Below are positions 1 through 6,827 of a DNA stretch of 8,853 nucleotides, one piece after another. Numbering within the stretch: position 1 is the stretch's first letter; every line of letters starts with the position of its first letter. The stretch spans positions 1-8,853 of the forward strand of contig CACZSA010000279.1 in NCBI GenBank assembly GCA_902783705.1, written 5' to 3'. The translations under genes and the position numbers were made by a program. Under the pieces are notes generated by a model. That model was not told where the DNA came from, ran no database searches, and worked only from the letters and a program-made list of their open reading frames with translations. This DNA comes from an uncultured Ruminococcus sp. GTDB lineage: Bacteria > Bacillota > Clostridia > Oscillospirales > CAG-272.

Positions 1-675
1 AACAAGGACGAGATCGCGGCGGTCATCGCGCAGCCCTACATGCACGGGAACTTCAAGGACAACGAGCTCCCGGCGGAGGGATTCTGGAAGAAGCTGCGCA
101 AGCTGTGCACGGACAACTCGACGGTCCTCGTGGTGGACGACGTCCGCGCGGGCTTCCGGCTTGACATCGCGGGCAGCGACCACTATTTCGGCTTCGAGGC
201 GGACATGATCTGCTTCTGCAAGGCGATCGCGAACGGCTACAACGTCTCCGCGCTCTGCGGCAAGGAATTCATGAAGAACACGATCTCCTCGATGTCCTAC
301 ACGGGGAGCTACTGGCTGTCGGCGGTCCCATTCGCGGCGGGCATCGCGTGCATCGAGAAGATGAAGCGCCTCGACTGCCCGCGCATCCTGATCGAGAAGG
401 GCGAGAAGCTGCGCCGCGAGCTCATCAAGAAGGCGACGGACTACGGATTCGATTTGCACGTCTCGGGCATCCCGTCACTGTTCTACCTGCGGATCGCGAA
501 CGACGAGAGCCTGATGCTGCATCAGGAATGGATCGCGGAATGCGTGCGCCGCGGCATCTTCTTCACGAACCATCATAACCACTTCGTGAACGCGTCCCTC
601 ACGGACGAGGACATTGCCGAAACGGTCGCGGTGGCGGAGGAGGCGTTCTCCGTCGTGCGCGCGCGGCATAACTGA
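1..675 (+). CDS. Class III PLP-dependent aminotransferase (glutamate-1-semialdehyde aminomutase-like), 5'-truncated
   Basis: The reading frame is open from base 1, so the gene begins upstream; 224 residues are visible. Seen: IAAVIAQP near the visible N-terminus matches the IAAVIVEP-type strand of class III (fold type I) aminotransferases. VVDDVRAGFRL matches the DEVxTGFR motif whose Asp contacts the pyridine nitrogen of PLP. The Lys in CKAIANGYNVSAL (codon 220-222) sits where the Schiff-base lysine is expected. Family knowledge: such enzymes move an amino group on or within a substrate, in the cytoplasm. Departures from glutamate-1-semialdehyde aminomutase (DD for DE, AGFR for TGFR, ANGYNVSA for the Gly-rich segment after Lys) argue against a heme-pathway HemL. 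They fit better the looser relatives found in sugar, amine or secondary-metabolite clusters. The substrate cannot be told without the upstream genes. An intrinsic terminator follows the stop by 15 bases. Confidence 0.85.
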   Translation, partial: NKDEIAAVIAQPYMHGNFKDNELPAEGFWKKLRKLCTDNSTVLVVDDVRAGFRLDIAGSDHYFGFEADMICFCKAIANGYNVSALCGKEFMKNTISSMSYTGSYWLSAVPFAAGIACIEKMKRLDCPRILIEKGEKLRRELIKKATDYGFDLHVSGIPSLFYLRIANDESLMLHQEWIAECVRRGIFFTNHHNHFVNASLTDEDIAETVAVAEEAFSVVRARHN

Positions 676-690
676 ACACAGATAAACGGA

Positions 691-720
691 AGAAAGCTCC
701 TTGCGGGGGCTTTCTTTTTT
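691..720 (+). terminator. Intrinsic terminator of the aminotransferase gene
   Basis: Bases 691-700 pair with 706-715 (AGAAAGCTCC against GGGGCTTTCT, one G-T wobble), with a 5-base loop, followed at once by a T-run ending at 720. It lies 15 bases past the stop codon. Confidence 0.9.
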
Positions 721-724
721 GATG

Positions 725-757
725 AAAAAAAGACCGCACACTTTCCGCATGCGGTCT
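725..757 (-). terminator. Intrinsic terminator of the LexA-like gene
   Basis: A perfect 8-bp stem, AGACCGCA (731-738) with TGCGGTCT (750-757). On the minus strand it is followed by an uninterrupted T-run (the A-run at 725-731 of the plus strand). It sits 17 bases after the stop of the repressor gene. Together with the preceding plus-strand terminator it insulates two convergent genes. Confidence 0.88.
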
Positions 758-774
758 CTGATGACACCTGTCTA

Positions 775-1419
775 TTACCGGACCGTACTCTGGAACGCCA
801 CGGCCTTGCCGAGGATCCGGACTTCCTCGAGCTCCATCCCGATGTACACGAACGGCTCGTAGCGCGAGTTCTCCGGCGCGAGCACCAGCTTGTTCCGCTC
901 CGGATAGTAGTACACCCGCTTGAGCGTCGCTTCGCCTCCGATGATGACCGCCGCGATGTCACCGTTCTCCACCATCGGGGACTGCTTGATGAACACGAGG
1001 TCCCCGTCGCAGATCCGTGCGTTGATCATCGAGTCGCCTTTCGCGCGCAGGCAGAAATCCGCCTCGATGTCCGCGATGACGTCGACATAGCTTTCCTTGT
1101 CCTCGTCCGCGAAGATCGGCTCACCGCAGGCAATATCGCCGAGCAGCGGGAAGCGGTGGCGGATCGCGGGCAGCATCCCGGCGCGTTCTTCCTCCGTCGC
1201 CGCGGACGTCGGCAGGGCCGGATTGCGGAATTCCTCGCCCGCCAGCAGATAGTCGAGGGTGACGTTGAAGTACGCCGCCAGCTTCTTCGCCGTGTCGAGG
1301 TCCGGATTCGTGCGTCCGGTCTCCCACTGGCTGATGGCGGTCTGGTGGACGCCGAGGACCTCCGCCAGCTTGACCTGCGAGATTTTTTTCTCCTTGCGGA
1401 GCAGTTTAATACGGTTCAC
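775..1419 (-). CDS. LexA-like transcriptional repressor: XRE helix-turn-helix plus S24 autoprotease domain
   Basis: A 214-residue cytoplasmic DNA-binding regulator. Residues 4-58 form an XRE/Cro-type HTH, with the turn and recognition helix in QVKLAEVLGVHQTAISQWE (about 15-33). Residues 90-214 are an S24 (LexA/UmuD/CI) peptidase domain: the Ser of KGDSM (Ser130), the Lys of EATLKRV (Lys167) and a Cys-Gly pair in DIACGEP (98-99), where family members self-cleave at Ala-Gly or Cys-Gly. The catalytic dyad and cleavage site are therefore all present. Inference: a repressor inactivated by self-cleavage on DNA damage or another RecA-type signal. It is not classic Firmicute LexA, whose N-terminus is a winged helix, and no GAAC-N4-GTTC box is seen nearby. 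The start is GTG (1417-1419), chosen because AAGGAGA lies about 8 bases upstream; no in-frame ATG fits. It is monocistronic, with its own promoter and terminator. Its targets are unknown, though autoregulation is plausible. Confidence 0.92.
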   Translation of the reverse strand: MNRIKLLRKEKKISQVKLAEVLGVHQTAISQWETGRTNPDLDTAKKLAAYFNVTLDYLLAGEEFRNPALPTSAATEEERAGMLPAIRHRFPLLGDIACGEPIFADEDKESYVDVIADIEADFCLRAKGDSMINARICDGDLVFIKQSPMVENGDIAAVIIGGEATLKRVYYYPERNKLVLAPENSRYEPFVYIGMELEEVRILGKAVAFQSTVR

Positions 1420-1457
1420 GGAATAATCTCCTTGTCATGAGTTTGGATGATACCTAT

Positions 1458-1486
1458 ATTATAATAGAAAACCTCATTCGAGTCAA
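1458..1486 (-). promoter_or_regulatory. Sigma-A promoter of the LexA-like repressor gene
   Basis: On the minus strand: -35 TTGACT (1481-1486), a 17-base spacer, and -10 TATAAT (1458-1463), about 38 bases before the GTG start. The -10 box lies in a symmetric AT-rich element, CTAT-ATTATA-ATAG read on the plus strand (1454-1467), with complementary outer arms. It could be the repressor's own operator, but the symmetry is short and AT-rich sequence gives such matches easily. Confidence 0.88.
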
Positions 1487-1607
1487 GGGGTTTTGAAAAT
1501 TTCTTCCGTATTTTTCAAAGTTTTCCCGGAAAATCCGGATGTCCTCTTCCCTGCCCGTCCCCATGACGCTCTCCCGCGCCGATTCCGCTCTTTTTTCCCC
1601 GCGCGCG

Positions 1608-1636
1608 TTGACATCGGGCGCCGCATTTGATATAAT
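1608..1636 (+). promoter_or_regulatory. Consensus sigma-A promoter of the amidohydrolase/ATPase operon
   Basis: TTGACA (1608-1613), a 17-base spacer, and TATAAT (1631-1636): both hexamers match consensus exactly. It predicts a start near 1643 and a leader of about 48 bases. It is divergent from the repressor promoter, with about 120 bases between the two -35 boxes. That gap also holds a small hairpin, CCGGA-AAA-TCCGG (1526-1538), with no clear role. Confidence 0.93.
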
Positions 1637-1678
1637 GGAGACAAAGCGGCCCATGCGCCGATCCCCCATTTCATTCAC

Positions 1679-1689
1679 GGAGGTCCTCC
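1679..1689 (+). promoter_or_regulatory. Shine-Dalgarno sequence embedded in an 11-base palindrome
   Basis: GGAGG (1679-1683) lies 7 bases before the ATG at 1691 and decides that start. It is followed directly by TCCTCC, making GGAGGTCCTCC a perfect palindrome. In RNA, GGAG could pair with CTCC around a 3-base loop and partly hide the ribosome binding site. The stem is only 4 bp, so any effect would be modest. Confidence 0.6.
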
Positions 1690-1690
1690 C

Positions 1691-2833
1691 ATGCTTATCC
1701 GAAACGGAACCGTATATGACGCCGTCCGCCGCGAGCCTTACCGCGCGGATATCCGCACCGAAAACGGCAAGATCGCCGCGATCGCACCCTCCCTTCCCCC
1801 GCTCCACGGTGAGGAGATTCTGGAAGCCGAGGGACTCCGGGTCTATCCCGGTCTCATTGACGCACACAGCCACATCGGCCTTGACGACTACGGCATCGGC
1901 GGGCCCGGACAGGATTACAACGAATACAATGATCCCGTCACGCCCCAGCTCCGCGCCGTCGACAGCTTCTATCCCCATGACCTCGCCATCCCCCACGCGC
2001 TGCGGGCGGGCGTCACCACCGTCTGCGCAGGCCCCGGCTCCTCGAACGTCATCGGCGGCACCTTCGTTGCGATCAAGCTCCACGGCAACTGCGTCGACGA
2101 CATGCTCGTCAAGGAAGAGGCGGCGATGAAATGCGCGTTCGGCGAGAATCCGAAGCGGTGCTACGCGTCAAAGGGCGTCTCCGCGCGCATGTCCGTGGCG
2201 GCGAAGCTCCGCGAAACGCTCTTCAAGGCACGCGAATACATGCAGAAGCTCGACGCGGCGGGCGACGATCCCTCGAAGCGTCCCGGCTTCGACATGAAAT
2301 ACGAAGCGATGCTGCCCGTTCTGCGCGGCGAGATCCCGCTGAAGGCCCATGCGCACCGTGCCGACGATATCTGCACGGCCATCCGCATCGCGAAGGAATT
2401 TGGCGTGAAGCTCACGATCGAGCACTGCACCGAAGGTCACCTCATCGTGGACGAGCTGGTCCGCGCGGGCTATCCCGTCGCCGTCGGTCCGTCCCTCACC
2501 TCCGCCTCGAAATCCGAGCTTCTCTACAAGACCTTCGAGACCCCCGGCATCCTCGCGAAGGCCGGACTCTCCGTCAGCATCATCACCGATGCCCCGGTCA
2601 TCCCGCAGGAATACCTTCCGCTCTGCGCCGGGCTCGCCGTCAAGGCCGGAATGGACCCGTTCGACGCCCTCCGCGCCATCACGATCAACCCGGCGAAGCA
2701 CATCGGGATCGAGGACCGCGTCGGATCGATCGAGGTCGGCAAGGACGCGGATCTCGTGCTCGCGGCGGACGACATCATGCTCGCCGGAACCGCGCCCGAG
2801 GCCGTCCTCCTGAACGGCGAACGCGTCGTCTGA
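1691..2833 (+). CDS. Metal-dependent amidohydrolase (imidazolonepropionase-related, COG1228-like)
   Basis: A 380-residue cytoplasmic hydrolase of the amidohydrolase superfamily. Seen: an N-terminal beta-sandwich segment (MLIRNGTVYDA), then the first metal-binding pair in GLIDAHSHIG (His59, His61). Further candidate ligands are the His residues of KAHAHRADD (220, 222), IEHCTEGH (245, 250) and the Asp of IITDAP (Asp300). The C-terminal strand ends GSIEVGKDADLVL, the usual return to the beta-sandwich. All expected ligand positions are filled, so the enzyme should be active. Family knowledge: members hydrolyse cyclic or linear amide or related bonds with one or two divalent metals. The sequence does not tell the substrate, though the HAH and IEHCTEGH pattern is that of the imidazolonepropionase-like group rather than dihydroorotase or urease. 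It is the first gene after a consensus promoter with a strong ribosome site. The next gene starts 56 bases after its stop with no terminator between, so both are probably co-transcribed. Confidence 0.88.
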   Translation: MLIRNGTVYDAVRREPYRADIRTENGKIAAIAPSLPPLHGEEILEAEGLRVYPGLIDAHSHIGLDDYGIGGPGQDYNEYNDPVTPQLRAVDSFYPHDLAIPHALRAGVTTVCAGPGSSNVIGGTFVAIKLHGNCVDDMLVKEEAAMKCAFGENPKRCYASKGVSARMSVAAKLRETLFKAREYMQKLDAAGDDPSKRPGFDMKYEAMLPVLRGEIPLKAHAHRADDICTAIRIAKEFGVKLTIEHCTEGHLIVDELVRAGYPVAVGPSLTSASKSELLYKTFETPGILAKAGLSVSIITDAPVIPQEYLPLCAGLAVKAGMDPFDALRAITINPAKHIGIEDRVGSIEVGKDADLVLAADDIMLAGTAPEAVLLNGERVV

Positions 2834-2889
2834 GCGGGTGCGTCCGCCTCCCATCCAAACCTGAATCATCCGTATCGGAAAGGTCAGCC

Positions 2890-5328
2890 ATGATCATTCA
2901 ATCCCTCCATATCGCGTCCTTCGGCGGGCTCGAGGACTTCACCCTCGACCTCGCAGACGGCGCGAACATCCTCATCGGACCGAACGAGAGCGGAAAATCC
3001 TCCGTCGCCGCATTCGTGAAGTTCATCTTCTACGGCCTCTCCTCCCGCACGGGAAAGAGCGGCGTATCCGAGCGCGCGCGCTACATGAACAGCCGGACGG
3101 GGACCGCCTCCGGGTACCTCCTCGCAAAGGCCGGGGACGGCGTGCTCTGGCGGATCGAGCGGTCCCTCACGCCCACGGGCGAGCGCATCCGCATCGTCAA
3201 CCAGTCGAGCGGCGAGATCCTCACGGGCGAGGAGCCGGGGATGTATTTCTTCGGCGTGCCGGAGGACGTCTTCACGAGCACCTGCTTCGTCTCGCAGGTC
3301 TCCGTCCGTCCCGAATCCCCCGTCGGGCAGGCAGCCGGCGGCACGAGGACCGCGGTCGAAAACCTGCTCGCCTCGGCGGACGAGAACGTCGACATCCGGC
3401 GGGCGGAGAAGCAGCTTGACGATCTGCGCCGCGAGCTCTCAAAGCGGAACGGAGGCGGCGAGATCGCGGATCTCAAGGAACGCCGCGCCGCCCTGCTCGC
3501 CGAACGGAATTCAAGCGCCGCGAAAACCGCCGAGATCCTCTCCCTCTCCGCGTCCCTCGACGATATCCGCCGCCGAATCGGGGAGCTCGAGGAGGATCGC
3601 GCGCGCCATGAGGGGATCTTCGACGCGCTCGAAAAGATCACCCTGAAGCGGCGCATCGACGCGGCGGACGAGGCGGAGAGCCAGCTCTCGAAGCTGAAAT
3701 CCGCCATGCAGGCCCTCGCCGCCTCCCCCTTCTCCGAAGGGACGGAAGCCCTCCTCGGCGATTCCGAGCGCGAGATCCGGGCCTACGACGAACAGCGCGC
3801 CGCCTATCTCGAACGCTTCCCCGCCGAGGGAGGGATCCCCGCGGAGCCGCGTCCGTCCCCCTTCCGCGCACAGGAATACGAGGAAGATGAGGAGGAAGAG
3901 GACGACGGGATCATCCCGAAGGACGGTCCCCTGCCCGCCGATATCCTCTCCCGCGCGAAGCCCGAGGACCGCTTCGATCCCTACGAGGACTCGGACGCTC
4001 TGAAAATGGACACGCTCAACTCGGTCGTCGGTGACAACATTCCGGATCCGCTCGCGGCGATCGCAGGGGTCCGGCAGCTGGCCTCCCGGTCGCGCGGGGA
4101 GTTTGCAGTGGCGCTCGGTCTGGCGGCGGCGTCCGTCATCGGGCTGGGCGTCTCGCTGGCTCTCGCGGTGAACGGGCATCCGGTCTATCCGGTCCCCCTC
4201 GTGCTCTCGCTGCTGCTCATGACCGGGGCGGTCGTCGCGGTGATCCGTCACGTCGGCACCTCCGCGGCGCTCACGGAGAGCCTGCAGGAGTGGAACGCCG
4301 AATCCGCCGACGAGATCGAATTCGCTGTGCGCGAGCGCCTGCACGTCCTTGAACGGGAAAGCGCGTCGGGCGGCGAGCGGAGACGGATGCTCGATTCCCT
4401 CGAAGCGGCGAAGCTCCGGTACGGCGCGGCCCTCACGCGGGTCCGGGATCTGGCCTCGCGCGCGGGGATCGAAGAATCGGACGACATCTACGAGACCCTC
4501 GCGGCTCTGCACAAAAAGGCCGATGAAGCCGCCGCAGACCGCGAACAGCTCGCCGCGCGCCGCAGCCGTCTCGAAGGGCGTCTCAGCGTTCTGCGCGAGC
4601 AGCTCGAGGACGTGAACGTCTCCGAAGCGGAGCTCGACGCGCACAACGTCCTCTCGACCGAATGGGGACGGGAGGCCGCGGCGATGAGCCAGAGCGACAT
4701 CAAGACCCTGATCGGCGAGCGGGAATTCACGGACAACGCGCTCCGCGCCGCGGAAAAGCGTCGGGCGGGGCTTGAAGAAAAGCTGGCGGCGGTCGGCGAG
4801 GTCTCACGCCCGGCGGATGAGCTCGACACCCTCATCGGCGCGGCGGACGAGCGGATCGAAGAGCTGACGCTCAGGCACGACGCCCTCGAAATGGCCCATC
4901 AGGCGATCCGGGACGCGGGCGAGACCCTCCGGCGCGGCGTCATCCCGCGGATCGCCGAGGCGGCCTCGGAGCGGGTTCGCCGGGCGAGCGGGAATTACGA
5001 CCGGATGCTCCTCGACGACGGCTTCCGGTGCTCCCTCGCGGACGGCTCGGACGTCGTCCCGCAGGAGAATTTCAGCCGCGGCACGGCGGACCTCGCGTAC
5101 CTGAGCCTCCGTCTTGCCCTCGCGGACGAGATGTTCCACGGCGAGCGTCCCCCGGTGATCCTCGACGAGAGCTTCGCCCACATGGACGCGGAGCGCACGG
5201 CGGGCTTCCTCGCGACACTCGCGGACGGCGGACAGACGATCGTGCTGACCTGCCGCGCGGACGAAGCGGATGCCGCCCGTCGTCTCGGTGAGCACGTGAT
5301 CACGCTGTCCCGCATCGAAGCGGTATAA
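2890..5328 (+). CDS. YhaN-like AAA/SMC-type ATPase with central transmembrane pair
   Basis: An 812-residue protein with the split ATPase layout of Rad50/SbcC/YhaN. Seen: Walker A GPNESGKSS (30-38); coiled coils about 160-310 and 465-680; an acidic stretch (328-340); two hydrophobic segments (about 405-427 and 434-454) forming a membrane hairpin in the middle; an ABC-type signature NFSRGTADLAYLSLRLAL (727-744); and Walker B with catalytic Glu, PPVILDESFAHMD (754-766). There is no CxxC zinc hook, so the coiled-coil tip is a membrane hairpin instead, as in the YhaN group. The ATG at 2890 was chosen because the N-terminal strand MIIQSLHIASFGGL leads directly into Walker A and GGAAAGG precedes it; the frame stays open further upstream only as a shadow of the amidohydrolase gene. 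YhaN homologues often sit beside a YhaO/SbcD-type metallophosphoesterase; none is here, and the partner gene is an amidohydrolase. Probable role: ATP-driven, membrane-tethered DNA or chromosome handling (inference). Confidence 0.88.
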   Translation: MIIQSLHIASFGGLEDFTLDLADGANILIGPNESGKSSVAAFVKFIFYGLSSRTGKSGVSERARYMNSRTGTASGYLLAKAGDGVLWRIERSLTPTGERIRIVNQSSGEILTGEEPGMYFFGVPEDVFTSTCFVSQVSVRPESPVGQAAGGTRTAVENLLASADENVDIRRAEKQLDDLRRELSKRNGGGEIADLKERRAALLAERNSSAAKTAEILSLSASLDDIRRRIGELEEDRARHEGIFDALEKITLKRRIDAADEAESQLSKLKSAMQALAASPFSEGTEALLGDSEREIRAYDEQRAAYLERFPAEGGIPAEPRPSPFRAQEYEEDEEEEDDGIIPKDGPLPADILSRAKPEDRFDPYEDSDALKMDTLNSVVGDNIPDPLAAIAGVRQLASRSRGEFAVALGLAAASVIGLGVSLALAVNGHPVYPVPLVLSLLLMTGAVVAVIRHVGTSAALTESLQEWNAESADEIEFAVRERLHVLERESASGGERRRMLDSLEAAKLRYGAALTRVRDLASRAGIEESDDIYETLAALHKKADEAAADREQLAARRSRLEGRLSVLREQLEDVNVSEAELDAHNVLSTEWGREAAAMSQSDIKTLIGEREFTDNALRAAEKRRAGLEEKLAAVGEVSRPADELDTLIGAADERIEELTLRHDALEMAHQAIRDAGETLRRGVIPRIAEAASERVRRASGNYDRMLLDDGFRCSLADGSDVVPQENFSRGTADLAYLSLRLALADEMFHGERPPVILDESFAHMDAERTAGFLATLADGGQTIVLTCRADEADAARRLGEHVITLSRIEAV

Positions 5329-5335
5329 TTCATAG

Positions 5336-5376
5336 AGAAAGGGCCGTTCCGTTCACAGACGGATCAGCCCTTTTTT
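5336..5376. terminator. Intrinsic terminator between convergent operons, possibly bidirectional
   Basis: GGGC (5341-5344) pairs with GCCC (5367-5370), and TCCGT (5348-5352) with ACGGA (5359-5363), separated by a small internal loop. The A/T flanks (AAA at 5338-5340, T-run 5371-5376) extend the stem. The T-run serves the ATPase operon (+). On the minus strand the stem is followed by TTTCTCTAT, a weaker U-tract that may also stop the opposing operon, whose last stop codon is at 5384. Confidence 0.85.
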
Positions 5377-5383
5377 CGATGCG

Positions 5384-5722
5384 TTATTTCTTCCGGAAGC
5401 GTTCGATGTCCCGCAGGAGCCTGCCGCGCACGCTCTCAATGAATTTCATCTCTGCCTCCGACGCGCGGCGCGCCTCCTCCTCCCGCTCCTTTTTCCGCTT
5501 CACCAGCGCGAGCGTCAGGTACGGAATCTGCGCGAGAGCCGCCGTCGCCGCCACCGCGATGAGGAGCACGGGCGTGTCCTTCTTCCGCTGTTCGCGCCGT
5601 CCTTCGCGCATGCCCTCCCGGTATCCCCGCTCCTTCGCCGCGTCGAGGGCCTTTGCGGAGATGTCAGCGACCGCCGACAGGACCGGGGGCTTATGCGCCT
5701 TTCCCTTCTTTTCGAGAATCAT
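5384..5722 (-). CDS. Small single-pass membrane protein of unknown function
   Basis: A 112-residue protein I do not recognise. Seen: a basic and amphipathic N-terminal half with a repeated Arg/Glu pattern (YREGMREGRREQRKK, 34-48), one hydrophobic segment (about 51-74, LLIAVAATAALAQIPYLTLAL), and a highly charged C-terminal helix (KRKKEREEEARR and beyond, 75-112). There is no signal peptidase or lipobox motif. The start ATG overlaps the stop of the upstream isomerase-like gene (ATGA, 5719-5722), with GAGG about 5 bases before it inside that gene, which indicates translational coupling. It is the last gene of its operon, next to a terminator. Composition is like its GC-rich neighbours. The coupling and charge pattern support a real protein, but no function can be assigned. 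Confidence 0.7.
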   Translation of the reverse strand: MILEKKGKAHKPPVLSAVADISAKALDAAKERGYREGMREGRREQRKKDTPVLLIAVAATAALAQIPYLTLALVKRKKEREEEARRASEAEMKFIESVRGRLLRDIERFRKK

Positions 5723-6603
5723 TTCGTCCTCGCCTTCTCGATCTTCGCGATGAGCCGCCGTCCGATCGCCGCCATGAAGCTCACCGCGGCGGGGACGGTC
5801 TCCTCGTCGAACCGCCCGAGGAACGCGTCGGCCTCAAACGTGAAGTCGCCCTTGTAATCGATCTCACCGAGGGCCTTCGTGATGGCGTCCCAGTTCATCT
5901 TCATGCCGTAGTCGTACGGGACGGTGTGGTTGTCGGCCTTGTAGTTGTTGTCGTGGACATGCAGCGCGCCGAGGCGGTCGTGCCCGAGGACCCGGATCGC
6001 GGCGTCCGGCTCGTCCCCGACCAGTCCGCAGTGACCGAGGTCGAGGCAGACCGTGTAGACGTCGGGATCGGCGAGCTCGTCATAGTACTCGGCGAGATCC
6101 TGCCCGAAGGAGCAGACGTTCGGCATGATATAGCCGCGGCGTCCGTCGTAGCCCCACATGTTCTCGAGCGCGATTTTGATGCCGTATTCCTTCGCCACCG
6201 GAGCGAGGGCGCGGTAGTATTCGAAATTCACGCGCTTCTGCTCCTCCCCGCCGACCGTGTAGGCGATGGGATGCACGACGATCGCCTTCGCGCCGAGAAC
6301 GCCCGCGATGCGGATGGACTGCGCGATGCGGCCCGGCATCTTCGCGTTGTAGGCCTCGTCTCCCGCCCGCCAGCCGGGGAACGGCGCGTGCGCCTGATTG
6401 AAGAAGAGCCCGGCGGCCTCCGCCTTTTTGCGCAGTTCGTTCCCGTATTTCTCCGGATCGACGGTGTTGAGCGGGCAGTCGTCGCCGGTCATCGCGAACA
6501 TGGAGTAGTCGATGGCGTCGAATCCCGCCTCCGCGAAGATCGGGATCGCACGGTCCGCGCCGAAGCGATGGAACAGGTTGTCTGTCTGAGTGGATAAAAC
6601 CAT
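5719..6603 (-). CDS. Sugar phosphate isomerase/epimerase-like TIM-barrel protein (xylose isomerase / AP endonuclease 2 superfamily)
   Basis: A 294-residue cytoplasmic protein. Seen, in the order of the TIM-barrel strands: FFNQAHAPF (His72), IVVHPIA (His111), KIALENMWG (Glu147), TVCLDLGHCG (Asp188, His191), ALHVHDNN (His215, His217) and FTFEAD (Glu257). The Glu147, Asp188, His217 and Glu257 positions match the divalent-metal site of sugar isomerases/epimerases of this superfamily, so it is probably catalytic. Family knowledge: members interconvert ketoses or act on inositols and keto-sugars; the substrate is not determinable here. The frame extends 45 codons further upstream, but the ATG at 6601-6603 is preferred. 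AAAGGAA precedes it, and the upstream in-frame ATGs lie in or before the predicted -10 box and so are not transcribed. It is the first gene of a two-gene operon with the small membrane protein (4-base overlap). Confidence 0.87.
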   Translation of the reverse strand: MVLSTQTDNLFHRFGADRAIPIFAEAGFDAIDYSMFAMTGDDCPLNTVDPEKYGNELRKKAEAAGLFFNQAHAPFPGWRAGDEAYNAKMPGRIAQSIRIAGVLGAKAIVVHPIAYTVGGEEQKRVNFEYYRALAPVAKEYGIKIALENMWGYDGRRGYIMPNVCSFGQDLAEYYDELADPDVYTVCLDLGHCGLVGDEPDAAIRVLGHDRLGALHVHDNNYKADNHTVPYDYGMKMNWDAITKALGEIDYKGDFTFEADAFLGRFDEETVPAAVSFMAAIGRRLIAKIEKARTK

Positions 6604-6626
6604 GGTGGGTTCCTTTCTGTGACGCA

Positions 6627-6642
6627 GCCGGAGCTCTCCGGC
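6627..6642 (-). other. Leader hairpin before the isomerase-like gene
   Basis: GCCGGA (6627-6632) pairs with TCCGGC (6637-6642) around a 4-base loop, in the predicted 5' leader between promoter and ribosome binding site. It is too short, and lacks the U-tract, to be a terminator. It could stabilise the mRNA or be a protein site; no function is shown. Confidence 0.4.
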
Positions 6643-6661
6643 GAAATCTGTAATCTCCTTC

Positions 6662-6690
6662 ATTATAGTCAATCTGCGGGGATTTTGCAA
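6662..6690 (-). promoter_or_regulatory. Sigma-A promoter of the isomerase-like operon
   Basis: On the minus strand: -35 TTGCAA (6685-6690), a 17-base spacer, and -10 TATAAT (6662-6667). It predicts a start near 6655 and a leader of about 50 bases. Confidence 0.85.
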
Positions 6691-6763
6691 GGGGTTTCGG
6701 AAATTCGGGGCAATTCTCAGATTCTTCCCTTCTCCCACACTTATTCCAGTACTTCGACTCCGT

Positions 6764-6798
6764 ATAAATAACAGAGGACAAGACTATTCTTGTCCTCT
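6764..6798 (-). terminator. Intrinsic terminator of the ExbB/ExbD-like operon
   Basis: A perfect 11-bp stem, AGAGGACAAGA (6773-6783) with TCTTGTCCTCT (6788-6798), and a 4-base loop. On the minus strand it is followed by GTTATTTAT, a broken U-tract, about 30 bases after the stop of the last gene. There is no U-tract on the plus side, so it works for the minus strand. Confidence 0.82.
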
Positions 6799-6827
6799 AT
6801 TGCTATGCGTTTCCCACAGAATGCAGC

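Noticed and set aside
1539..2129. Plus-strand Ser/Arg/Pro-rich open frame overlapping the amidohydrolase start
   Set aside because: Out-of-frame shadow of low complexity; the amidohydrolase frame has motifs, promoter and SD sequence.
2131..2889. N-terminal extension of the YhaN-like ATPase frame upstream of 2890
   Set aside because: It is open only because it shadows the amidohydrolase gene. The extension is Arg-rich nonsense, and a proper ATPase N-terminus with a ribosome site begins at 2890.
3511..4644. Long antisense open frame opposite the ATPase gene
   Set aside because: Low-stop antisense frames are common in GC-rich genes. The product has no motif and there is no ribosome site or promoter.
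5323..5328. TATAAT at the end of the ATPase gene as a promoter
   Set aside because: It overlaps the last codons and stop, has no -35 box at the right distance, and is followed directly by a terminator.
5653..6597. Plus-strand open frame of 314 codons over the isomerase-like gene
   Set aside because: It is antisense to a gene with clear metal-site motifs. The product is Val/Arg-rich with no recognisable domain.
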